A stretch of 5,058 nt of DNA from Endomicrobium sp. (GTDB lineage: Bacteria > Elusimicrobiota > Endomicrobiia > Endomicrobiales > Endomicrobiaceae). Shown here in pieces: positions 1 to 5,058 of this stretch. The stretch spans positions 1-5,058 of the forward strand of contig JAITKL010000005.1 of the NCBI GenBank assembly GCA_031278405.1, given 5' to 3'. Both the position numbers and the translations under genes were made by a program. Numbering within the stretch: the stretch's first letter is position 1; every line of letters starts with the position of its first letter. Below the pieces are notes generated by a model. It ran no database searches. It saw only the letters and a program-made list of their open reading frames with translations, and was not told the origin of the DNA.

Positions 1-188
1 CTATATTAGGTAATAAAAAGGTTAAAAAGATAGGAGTTCAAAAAATAAGGTTCTAGAAGTTCCAAATAGTGAAAATTCCAATAAACTTTGGCTATTTCTT
101 GTTGAGGAGGAGAGGGGGATATAAAAGCAATATTTGGATAGAATTTAGCAAGCCTAAAATCATATAAGAAGGTTTATTTAGCTTATAT
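1..188. other. Gene-free left edge, possible 3' remnant of a lost gene
   Basis: No intact gene is visible between the window edge and the aminotransferase stop codon. On the plus strand, frame 3 from position 3 reads ILGNKKVKKIGVQKIRF and then hits TAG. From about position 50, frame 2 reads VLEVPNSENSNKLWLFLVEE and on to a TAA at 122-124. Joined, these look like the C-terminal end of a protein broken by one frameshift, but I recognise no family. On the minus strand this is the region downstream of the aminotransferase. I see no strong GC-rich hairpin followed by a T run there, so no rho-independent terminator is called. Confidence 0.25.
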
Positions 189-1376
189 TTATACTTTTTT
201 CAGTGCGGTTTCCAATCTATCCATACCTGATTTTATATTTTTAATAGAAGTTGCATAAGAAAGTCTTATGTATCCTTTAGCTCCAAAAGCCATTCCAGGA
301 ACAACAGCAATTTTTGCATAGTTAAGCAAGTAATCTGCAAATTCTAAATCTGTATTTATAGTTTTGTTATCAAAAATTTTTCCAAGCAAGTCCTTAATAT
401 TTGGAAAAACATAGAAAGCCCCTTTAGGCTTTATACAGGTTATCCCATGTATAGAGTTAAGTCTAGTTACAATATAATCTCTTCTTTTCTCAAATTCTTT
501 TCTCATATTTTTAATACACTCTTGTGAACCATTTAAAGCTTCAACGGCAGCCTTGATTGAAATTGAACAAGCATTTGACGTGGACTGGCTTTGTATTTTA
601 GACATTGCGGAAATTATATCTTTTTGTCCTGCGGCATAACCTATTCTCCAACCTGTCATAGCATAAGCTTTAGAAACACCATTTATTATTATTGTAAGCT
701 CCTTTACTTGAGGGGAAACTTGAGCTATAGAAATTGATTTAAAATTGTCATATATCAACTTTTCATATATATCGTCTGAAATTATAAAAATTTTATGTTT
801 TATGCACACATCTGCTATAATTTTAAGTTCTTCCTGTGAATATGTGACGCCTGTAGGATTTGATGGCGAATTGATTACTATGGCTTTGGTTTTTTTTGTT
901 AAAACTTTTTCTATAGTTTTAAGCGTAGCTTTAAAATTTGTTTTATCTGTTGGGACAATTACTGCTTTTCCCCCAGCAAGGGCAATCATGTCTGGATAAG
1001 ACACCCAATAAGGTGCTGGAACTATAACTTCGTCCCCGTCATCAATTATAGATTGAAAAAGATTATACAAAGAATGTTTTGCTCCATTTGATACTATAAT
1101 TTGTTCAGGAGTGTAAACAAGATTATTGTCTCTTTTGAGTTTTTCTATTATGGCATTTTTTATTTCAAGAGTACCTGGAACGGGACAGTATTTTGTAAAT
1201 CCTGAGTTTATTGCATTGATTGCTGCGTTTTTTATACTTTGCGGTGTATCAAAATCTGGCTCACCTACACCAAAATTGATAATATCTACTCCTTGCTCCT
1301 TTAAAGCTTTTGCCTTTGCATCAATGACAAGCGTCTGCGACGGTTTAATAAATTGCACTCTTTTTGAAATGTTCAT
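189..1376 (-). CDS. aspC: Aspartate/aromatic aminotransferase, class I PLP-dependent
   Basis: A cytosolic fold-type I PLP enzyme that moves an amino group between aspartate (or a related amino acid) and 2-oxoglutarate, linking amino-acid synthesis to the TCA cycle. The 395 residues match the usual length of subgroup Ib aspartate aminotransferases. Motifs in order: VGEPDFDTP (37-45), SNGAKHSLYN (96-105), PYW (122-124), the cofactor loop SNPTG (172-176, Asn173), SDDIYE (200-205, Asp and Tyr for PLP), the Schiff-base lysine in SKAYAMTGWRIGY (Lys236), and the substrate-carboxylate arginine in YIRLSYA (Arg371). The start is supported by a Shine-Dalgarno AAGGAGT (1388-1382, read on the minus strand) 5 nt before ATG. 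The gene is divergent from rplU. The family and catalytic competence are clear. Substrate choice is not: some Ib enzymes also use prephenate or aromatic keto acids. Confidence 0.93.
   Translation of the reverse strand: MNISKRVQFIKPSQTLVIDAKAKALKEQGVDIINFGVGEPDFDTPQSIKNAAINAINSGFTKYCPVPGTLEIKNAIIEKLKRDNNLVYTPEQIIVSNGAKHSLYNLFQSIIDDGDEVIVPAPYWVSYPDMIALAGGKAVIVPTDKTNFKATLKTIEKVLTKKTKAIVINSPSNPTGVTYSQEELKIIADVCIKHKIFIISDDIYEKLIYDNFKSISIAQVSPQVKELTIIINGVSKAYAMTGWRIGYAAGQKDIISAMSKIQSQSTSNACSISIKAAVEALNGSQECIKNMRKEFEKRRDYIVTRLNSIHGITCIKPKGAFYVFPNIKDLLGKIFDNKTINTDLEFADYLLNYAKIAVVPGMAFGAKGYIRLSYATSIKNIKSGMDRLETALKKV
377..409. repeat. 9-bp inverted repeat inside the aminotransferase gene
   Basis: TTTTTCCAA (377-385) and its perfect reverse complement TTGGAAAAA (401-409) flank a 15-nt loop. 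The arms are A/T-rich and lie in coding sequence in the 3' third of the gene. This could form a weak mRNA stem, but chance in AT-rich DNA is a reasonable explanation. Confidence 0.3.
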
Positions 1377-1410
1377 GAAATACTCCTTATAGAGAGATAA
1401 ATATACATGT

Positions 1411-1440
1411 TTGACAAGTTTTTTTAAATTGTTGTATATT
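1411..1440 (+). promoter_or_regulatory. Candidate sigma70-type promoter of rplU-rpmA-obg
   Basis: A perfect -35 TTGACA (1411-1416) is followed after 18 nt by TATATT (1435-1440), with TG directly before it. A start near 1447 leaves a leader of about 22 nt containing the Shine-Dalgarno AAAGGAG (1453-1459). A TATAAT at 1440-1445 is a better -10 match, but its spacing from TTGACA (23 nt) is too long. The short leader leaves no room for a structured L21 leader RNA such as those known in some Firmicutes. Confidence 0.65.
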
Positions 1441-1467
1441 ATAATACTCTGGAAAGGAGTAAGTCAA
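1438..1467 (-). promoter_or_regulatory. Candidate sigma70-type promoter for the aminotransferase
   Basis: Read on the minus strand, TTGACT (complement of 1462-1467) is followed after 18 nt by a perfect TATAAT (complement of 1438-1443). Transcription would begin near 1431, giving a leader of about 55 nt before the ATG. The -10 box overlaps that of the opposing rplU promoter, and the -35 box lies just before the rplU start codon. Assigned from consensus match only. Confidence 0.55.
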
Positions 1468-1468
1468 A

Positions 1469-1783
1469 ATGTATGCAATAATTAAAACAGGTGGAAAGCA
1501 GTACAAAGTAGAAGAAGGATTAAGTTTAGTAATAGAAAAGCTTAATGAAGCTAAGGTAGGTCAGGAAGTAAGTCTTGACCAAGTTCTTTTGTTTGCTGAT
1601 GGTGATAAAGTAACGATTGGAAAGCCTATAGTTGAAGGTGCTAAAGTCTTGGCTACCGTAGTAGCTCAAAAGAGAGCGCCCAAAGTGTTGGTATTCAAAA
1701 GAAAGCCAAAAAAAGGTTATAAAAAGCTTCAGGGGCATCGTCAGTATGTAACTGAAATCAAAGTTACAAAGATTGGTGTGTAA
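1469..1783 (+). CDS. rplU: 50S ribosomal protein L21 (bL21)
   Basis: A structural protein of the large ribosomal subunit that binds 23S rRNA. It has 104 residues, the normal bacterial length. The N-terminus [14 protein letters not shown] is the family signature. A basic stretch follows ([19 protein letters not shown], about residues 68-86), and the C-terminus [14 protein letters not shown] is typical (HRQ..T.IKI). AAAGGAG lies 9 nt before the ATG. It is the first gene of a three-gene operon, and rpmA follows after 21 nt. The usual Firmicutes protease gene prp is not found between them. Nothing looks damaged. Confidence 0.97.
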   Translation: MYAIIKTGGKQYKVEEGLSLVIEKLNEAKVGQEVSLDQVLLFADGDKVTIGKPIVEGAKVLATVVAQKRAPKVLVFKRKPKKGYKKLQGHRQYVTEIKVTKIGV

Positions 1784-1804
1784 GTAAATTTAGGAGGCAG
1801 CAAA

Positions 1805-2056
1805 ATGGCGCATGTAAAAGCGCAGGGATCATCCACCAATGGTCGTGATTCGCATGGTCAAAGGTTAGGTGTAAAGATATACGGAGACCAAAAAGCTCAA
1901 GCAGGAGCGATAATAGTACGTCAGAGAGGGACCAAGTACCATCCCGGAGTAAATGTAGGTATGGGAAAAGACAACACTATTTTTGCTAAAGTTGCAGGAA
2001 TTGTTAAGTTTGTTAGAAAATCAGGCAACAGATGCTATGTAAATGTGAAACAGTAA
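1805..2056 (+). CDS. rpmA: 50S ribosomal protein L27 (bL27)
   Basis: A large-subunit protein whose flexible N-terminal tail reaches the peptidyl-transferase centre. It has 83 residues, normal for the family. The conserved core is present: NGRDS (12-16), QRLGVK (19-24), [13 protein letters not shown] (36-48) and [12 protein letters not shown] (50-61). A strong Shine-Dalgarno AGGAGG (1792-1797) sits 7 nt before the ATG. The protein starts MAH directly, so it lacks the cleaved N-terminal extension found in Firmicutes, consistent with no prp gene between it and rplU. The fourth residue is Val where many bacteria, including E. coli, have Lys; Lys5 is kept. It is followed by obg after 22 nt, the classic order. 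Confidence 0.97.
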   Translation: MAHVKAQGSSTNGRDSHGQRLGVKIYGDQKAQAGAIIVRQRGTKYHPGVNVGMGKDNTIFAKVAGIVKFVRKSGNRCYVNVKQ

Positions 2057-2078
2057 AAATTTATGGGTTATTTCCTAA

Positions 2079-3341
2079 ATGTTTATAGATAAAGTTAATA
2101 TTTCTCTTACAGCCGGGCGCGGTGGCGACGGCTGTATTTCTTTTAGAAGAGAAAAGTATGTGCCTTATGGTGGTCCCAATGGTGGAAACGGTGGTAAGGG
2201 CGGCGATATTTATTTTGAAGGAGATCTTCATAAAACTACTCTTTTAGATTTATCTTATAGACCTAAATTTAAATCCGAAGACGGGCATAAAGGATTGCCG
2301 AGTAATAAGTTCGGCAAATATGGCGATGATTTAATAATTAAAGTTCCTTTAGGAACTTTAATTATTAAAAACGGCAAACTTTTTGCTGATATAAAAAATA
2401 CCGGCGAAAAAGTTTTAATTGTAAAAGGCGGTAGAGGGGGTAGAGGAAATGCTTCTTTTAAGACATATAAACACACTGCCCCAAGGATTGCCGAGAAAGG
2501 CGAACATGGAGAATGTGCCGAAGTCAATCTTGAACTTCGTTTGATAGCTGATGTCGGTTTTGTTGGTCTTCCAAACGCAGGAAAATCCAAATTATTGTCG
2601 CAAATTTCTGCAGCCAGACCCAAAATAGCAGATTACCCCTTTACTACGCTAGCTCCAAACCTTGGAGTCGTTGATTATAATGGTAAGACATTTGTTGTCG
2701 CGGATATTCCAGGTCTTATTGAAGGCGCTCATAAGGGGAGAGGTCTTGGCTTTGAGTTTTTGAGACATATAAGACGCACAAAAGTTTTATTGCATATAAT
2801 AGACGTAAGTGGTTTTGACGGAAAAAATCCTCATGAAAACTATAAAATAATCAATAATGAATTAAAAAAGTATTTTAAATATCTTGCAAAAAAGCATGTC
2901 ATAATAGTTTTAAATAAAGTTGATTTACCTGGAGCCACTGCAAATGTTAAAGAGTTTAAGAAGTATATAAAAACCAAGAAATTATTTGAAATCTCCGCAG
3001 CGACAGGCGAAGGTGTGCGGATTTTAGTTAAAGAAATGGTAAAAATGATTGAAAAACCCCTCGTTTTCAATCCTGAAGAAGAAATAGAAACAGTTCCTGT
3101 AAAGAAATATATTTATGAACCTGAGTTTAAGATCCATGTTGGTGAAGATGGTGTATTTGTAGTTACAGGAGCAAAAGTTGAAATTCTTACAGAAATGACA
3201 AAATTTAGCGAGGACGAAGCTTTAAGACGTTACCAAAATATCCTAAAAAAAATGGGTTTAGAAATAGAGCTTAAAAATATGGGCGCAAAATCTGGAGATA
3301 CTGTCCGAATTGGCAATTTTGAATTTATCTTTAAAAAATAA
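2079..3341 (+). CDS. obg: Obg/CgtA family ribosome-assembly GTPase
   Basis: A GTPase that binds the maturing 50S subunit and links ribosome assembly to nutrient and stress signals. All three domains are present in 420 residues. The glycine-rich Obg fold (about 1-157) has AGRGGDG, GGPNGGNGGKGGD and KGGRGGRGN. The G domain (about 158-325) has P-loop GLPNAGKS (163-170), switch I DYPFTT (185-190), DIPGLIEGA (209-217), NKVDL (279-283) and ISAATGEG (305-312). The C-terminal OCT domain (about 338-418) ends GDTVRIGNFEFIF. The start is fixed: a TAA sits directly upstream in frame (2076-2078), and MFIDKV matches the family. No Shine-Dalgarno is visible before this ATG, unlike the two genes upstream, so translation may depend on coupling or an unstructured AU-rich leader. 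The gene contains a long perfect palindrome at 2330-2369. Confidence 0.97.
   Translation: MFIDKVNISLTAGRGGDGCISFRREKYVPYGGPNGGNGGKGGDIYFEGDLHKTTLLDLSYRPKFKSEDGHKGLPSNKFGKYGDDLIIKVPLGTLIIKNGKLFADIKNTGEKVLIVKGGRGGRGNASFKTYKHTAPRIAEKGEHGECAEVNLELRLIADVGFVGLPNAGKSKLLSQISAARPKIADYPFTTLAPNLGVVDYNGKTFVVADIPGLIEGAHKGRGLGFEFLRHIRRTKVLLHIIDVSGFDGKNPHENYKIINNELKKYFKYLAKKHVIIVLNKVDLPGATANVKEFKKYIKTKKLFEISAATGEGVRILVKEMVKMIEKPLVFNPEEEIETVPVKKYIYEPEFKIHVGEDGVFVVTGAKVEILTEMTKFSEDEALRRYQNILKKMGLEIELKNMGAKSGDTVRIGNFEFIFKK
2330..2369. repeat. Perfect 40-bp palindrome (19-bp arms, 2-nt loop) within obg
   Basis: The left arm 2330-2348 starts TTTAATAATT and ends AAGTTCCT. The right arm 2351-2369 starts AGGAACTTT and ends AATTATTAAA. 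All 19 pairs match, with only TT (2349-2350) between them; the next outer pair (A2329/A2370) does not match. It encodes LIIKVPLGTLIIK in the Obg-fold domain, at the place where family members have a segment like DVVIPVPPGTVV. It is therefore normal protein sequence, not an inserted peptide. Because of the symmetry, the opposite strand would read LIIKVPKGTLIIK. No T run follows the right arm, so it is not a standard terminator. It could form a long RNA stem or a DNA cruciform. Confidence 0.9.
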
Positions 3342-3509
3342 TATATACTTTGTAATTTTAATTTAACAAAAGTCGTAGTTAGGATACTAATCGCGGTTTT
3401 ATCTTTTACCTATGTTTTGGCTTTAGAGGTAGTAAAAAGTTTAATAATGCTGATTGCAAAGTAATTCATAAGCAAAATTATCTATGGTGATAAGTTAAAG
3501 CGTTGAAAT
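3342..3509. other. Intergenic region with a possible hydrophobic coding remnant
   Basis: No intact gene is seen between obg and the tRNA promoter. In the same frame as obg, the stretch from its stop codon to a TAA at 3462-3464 is open and would read KVVVRILIAVLSFTYVLAL followed by EVVKSLIMLIAK. That pattern, a basic residue and then about 17 hydrophobic residues, resembles the start of an exported or membrane protein. There is no ATG, GTG or TTG with a ribosome site in front of it, so it is at best a relic. I found no convincing terminator hairpin for the operon here. Confidence 0.25.
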
Positions 3510-3538
3510 TTGACATAGCGACTAAAATATGTTATTAA
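3510..3538 (+). promoter_or_regulatory. Candidate sigma70-type promoter for tRNA-Val
   Basis: A perfect -35 TTGACA (3510-3515), a 17-nt spacer and TATTAA (3533-3538) as -10. Transcription would begin around 3545, about 18 nt before the mature tRNA 5' end at 3563, leaving a short leader for RNase P to remove. The position supports the assignment. Confidence 0.6.
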
Positions 3539-3562
3539 AAAATTCTTTTAGATATTTACGTC

Positions 3563-3635
3563 GGGCAGTTAGCTCAGTTGGAAGAGCATTTCCCTTACAA
3601 GGAAGAGGTCGCAGGTTCAAATCCTGCACTGCCCA
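3563..3635 (+). tRNA. tRNA-Val, anticodon UAC
   Basis: Complete cloverleaf. Acceptor arms GGGCAGT (3563-3569) and ACTGCCC (3628-3634) pair over all 7 bp. The D stem is GCTC/GAGC (3572-3575, 3584-3587), with the GG pair at 3580-3581 in the loop. The anticodon stem is TTTCC/GGAAG with one G-U pair. The loop CTTACAA (3594-3600) gives anticodon TAC at 3596-3598, reading GUA and probably other valine codons by wobble. The variable loop is AGGTC. The T stem GCAGG/CCTGC encloses TTCAAAT. The discriminator is A3635, and the next bases are CAT, so CCA is not encoded and must be added by the CCA-adding enzyme. It stands alone, between the housekeeping block and the decaying block. Confidence 0.96.
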
Positions 3636-3683
3636 CATTATAAAGAAGATAAATAGTTGTTATGTCGGACGAAATTTGTTTAA

Positions 3684-4009
3684 TCTCGCAAAACTCCCTC
3701 AAGAAACGATACTTCTCTAAAGTTAGCTGATAACAAAGTTGTTATTGTTAAAATTGAAAGTAATGTTATGATATCCGAAAAGAATTGCCAGTTATGCGGT
3801 GTAAGTTATTTTACATCACGTAAGAATTGAAGAAACTTTACGTTAAGAAAGTGTTAAAGAAAAAGCGAATTAGTGACGTTTTAATGTATCAAATCAACTA
3901 TGGCAAATTATGCGAAACATACTATATACATAATGCTGAAGATATAATTATCAGTGTGTTATCTGTTAAATCATTCGTCCAGAAGTATTCCAAAATGGTT
4001 AAGTGTTAA
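3684..4009 (+). pseudogene. Degenerate coding stretch, unknown family, CxxC motif
   Basis: I do not recognise this. One frame is open from 3684 to a TGA at 3828-3830 and reads in part KLADNKVVIVKIESNV and EKNCQLCGVSYFTSRK. At 3824 another frame takes over, ELKKLYVKKVLKKKRISDV, and runs to a TAA at 4007-4009. The two segments join smoothly at SRK/ELKK, which suggests one ancestral gene broken by a single frameshift. The CQLCG pair of cysteines hints at half of a zinc site; a later KLC and MVKC are the only other cysteines. No ribosome binding site or ATG start is convincing for either piece. It could be noise in AT-rich DNA, but length, composition and the neighbouring broken gene favour a relic. 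Confidence 0.35.
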
Positions 4010-4017
4010 AGGTTAAA

Positions 4018-4221
4018 ATGTCTCAAAATAGCAAAAGCAAAAAGCATTGTCTGATACTAGATGATTTTAAGGATAAGTTGCTATACAAAACAGTTTTAGC
4101 GGATGGAATTAAAGTTCCCGTTGATATAGATAATATGTACCTGAAGCTTTATGAAGATTGTCCTGACGACTACAAAGAATTTATTTGCTTATTTTCACCA
4201 AAAGTTAAATATTCTATTTAA
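4018..4221 (+). CDS. Small hypothetical protein or fragment upstream of the Abi gene
   Basis: A 67-residue reading frame starting at ATG 4018 with AAAGG (4008-4012) 5 nt upstream, which makes this start better than the GTG at 4003. It begins MSQNSKSKKHCLILDDFKD, is followed by DGIKVPVDIDNMYLKLYED, and ends SPKVKYSI. It is charged, with no membrane segment or signal peptide and no family I recognise. It lies 4 nt before the candidate start of the broken Abi gene, in a different frame. It could be a small partner protein (for instance an antitoxin-like gene), the N-terminal part of the Abi gene split off by a frameshift, or the tail of the degenerate stretch before it. Whether it is expressed cannot be judged. 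Confidence 0.4.
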   Translation: MSQNSKSKKHCLILDDFKDKLLYKTVLADGIKVPVDIDNMYLKLYEDCPDDYKEFICLFSPKVKYSI

Positions 4222-4225
4222 ATTT

Positions 4226-4962
4226 ATGAATAGAAAGTTTTTAAAAAATAAGCATTTTAATGCTTAAGAAACCCGAGAACTTCTAGAGCTAATAGAAATT
4301 TTTTCATTATTAAAGAAAGAAGGAATTGCCATACAAATTAATAATGACGACTACGATCAAACATTAAAAAAATGTGGCACTTTTCTACAAAGAAAAGAAG
4401 GTAGCACAATACCTGAAGGTTTTCAAACGATTAATATTATAAAGTACGATCCAATTTTTTCTATCAGTAGCGGGACAGCTATTACGGAAAGACAAGCCAG
4501 TTCTATTAAGGATATATTTAATAGTAAATATATGTGCTGCCAAATTAATCAAATGTTGGAAGCAATAGAAAAACATCCATCCGATGCGATAGGCAAGGCA
4601 AAAGAAGTCATTGAATCGTGCTGCAAGACAATTTTAAGCGAGTGTGGCGGTAAGTCGGGTGTTGATAATTTAGATAAATTGGATATACATGAACTTATTA
4701 AAAATGTTAGAGAAAAATTAAAATTAAAATCAGAACATCAAGCTGTTAAGCAAATAATCGGTGGACTTTCTGGCATTGCTATCGGTATTGCACAACTGCG
4801 CAATGAAAAGGTACGGGACACGGTAAAAATGCTGTCAAATTTAAGGATCCAAGTGTTATTGAAGCAAGGCTATCTGTTGATAGCGCTATTGCGTTAATTC
4901 ATTTTTACTGGGAATTACATAAACAAAAATCTCAAAATCGGCAAGATACTCCGACTATATAA
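4226..4962 (+). pseudogene. Broken abortive-infection (Abi_C-type) protein gene
   Basis: The C-terminal half matches the abortive-infection family domain known as Abi_C: ITERQASSIKDIF, then AIGKAKEVIESCCKTIL, DIHELIKNVREKLKL, IIGGLSGIAIGIAQLRNEK, and in another frame GTGHGKNAVKF and ARLSVDSAIALIHFYWEL. Family members are phage-defence proteins; the RN-x5-H pattern (RNEKGTGH) resembles the HEPN RNase active site, which is my inference. The frame opens at ATG 4226, reads MNRKFLKNKHFNA, then meets TAA at 4265-4267. It continues ETRELLELIEIF from 4268, with no ATG, GTG or TTG until ATG 4532. A -1 shift is needed at 4808-4812 (AAG to GGT), after which the frame runs to TAA 4960-4962. Repaired, it would be about 245 residues, a plausible full length. 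Without the shift, translation ends at 4897 with an unrelated tail. No Shine-Dalgarno precedes ATG 4226. Confidence 0.8.
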
Positions 4963-5001
4963 TTAACTAGATCGTAAGTTTTTTAAATTTATGCATTGGT
5001 A

Positions 5002-5058
5002 ATCATAAAATATCATGTCTAAAAACTTTATTTTCCAATGTATTCTATATTTTATGAT
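5002..5058. repeat. 12-bp perfect inverted repeat at right edge
   Basis: ATCATAAAATAT (5002-5013) is the exact reverse complement of ATATTTTATGAT (5047-5058), with 33 nt between. A second pair, CATTGG (4994-4999) and CCAATG (5035-5040), interleaves with it rather than nesting, so the two stems would compete or form a pseudoknot-like fold. The outer arm runs to the end of the window, so its true length is unknown. No gene is seen from 4963 to 5058. It could be a weak AT-rich terminator-like structure after the Abi relic or the end of a mobile element. Confidence 0.55.

Noticed and set aside
745..999. Plus-strand open frame of 84 codons
   Set aside because: It lies antisense within the intact aminotransferase gene, has no ribosome site and resembles no protein.
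1126..1392. Plus-strand open frame of 88 codons, hydrophobic
   Set aside because: Antisense of the aminotransferase N-terminal region; its hydrophobicity comes from the complementary codons.
1377..1468. Structured leader RNA or riboswitch before rplU
   Set aside because: The predicted plus-strand leader is only about 22 nt and mostly ribosome binding site.
1526..1738. Minus-strand open frame within rplU
   Set aside because: Shadow of the clearly coding L21 gene.
2330..2369. Rho-independent terminator inside obg
   Set aside because: The stem is long, but its base is A/T only and no T run follows; the gene continues intact for about 970 bases.
2255..2623. Minus-strand open frame of 122 codons within obg
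   Set aside because: Shadow of obg; it has repeated proline-rich segments from antisense glycine codons. Its LIIKVPKGTLIIK simply reflects the palindrome.
2840..3070. Minus-strand open frame within obg
   Set aside because: Antisense of the Obg G domain, no own signals.
3563..3660. tRNA-Val as an integration site for a mobile element
   Set aside because: I looked for a second copy of the tRNA 3' end (T arm and acceptor sequence) downstream to 5058 and found none, and no integrase gene is in the window. The idea stays open beyond the right edge.
3529..3720. Plus-strand open frame crossing the tRNA gene
   Set aside because: More than a third of it is the tRNA-Val itself; the rest has no recognisable protein sequence.
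4385..4576. Minus-strand open frame of 63 codons
   Set aside because: Lies opposite the Abi coding frame, which shows clear family similarity on the plus strand.

Overview
The window is AT-rich bacterial DNA. It holds a well-kept housekeeping block on the left and a decaying accessory block on the right. Low G+C, ordinary ribosomal genes and strongly degraded defence-type DNA fit a host-restricted or reductively evolving bacterium. An Endomicrobia/Elusimicrobia-type insect-gut symbiont is my best guess, from overall impression only; no single marker proves it.

Left block (about 1-3341): an intact minus-strand PLP-dependent aspartate/aromatic aminotransferase (189-1376) is divergent from a plus-strand operon rplU (L21) - rpmA (L27) - obg (ribosome-assembly GTPase). 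The 92-bp gap between the divergent genes carries a promoter candidate on each strand, and their -10 boxes overlap. The operon makes two 50S proteins and the GTPase that helps mature the 50S subunit. Inside obg lies a perfect 19-bp inverted repeat with a 2-nt loop. The gene stays open through it, and both strands spell nearly the same peptide there.

Middle (3342-3635): a gene-poor stretch with a possible hydrophobic coding remnant, then a sigma70-like promoter and a complete tRNA-Val(UAC) without an encoded CCA end.

Right block (about 3640-5058): there is no intact recognisable gene. Short open stretches in changing frames suggest one or more broken genes. The last is clearly recognisable: an abortive-infection protein of the Abi_C type (C-terminal domain like Pfam Abi_C, possibly a HEPN RNase relative). 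It has an in-frame stop near its N-terminus and a -1 frameshift exactly between the Arg and His of its RN-x5-H motif. A 12-bp perfect inverted repeat lies at the right edge. The best candidates for an unusual system are this broken defence gene with its unrecognised upstream partner(s), and the obg palindrome.
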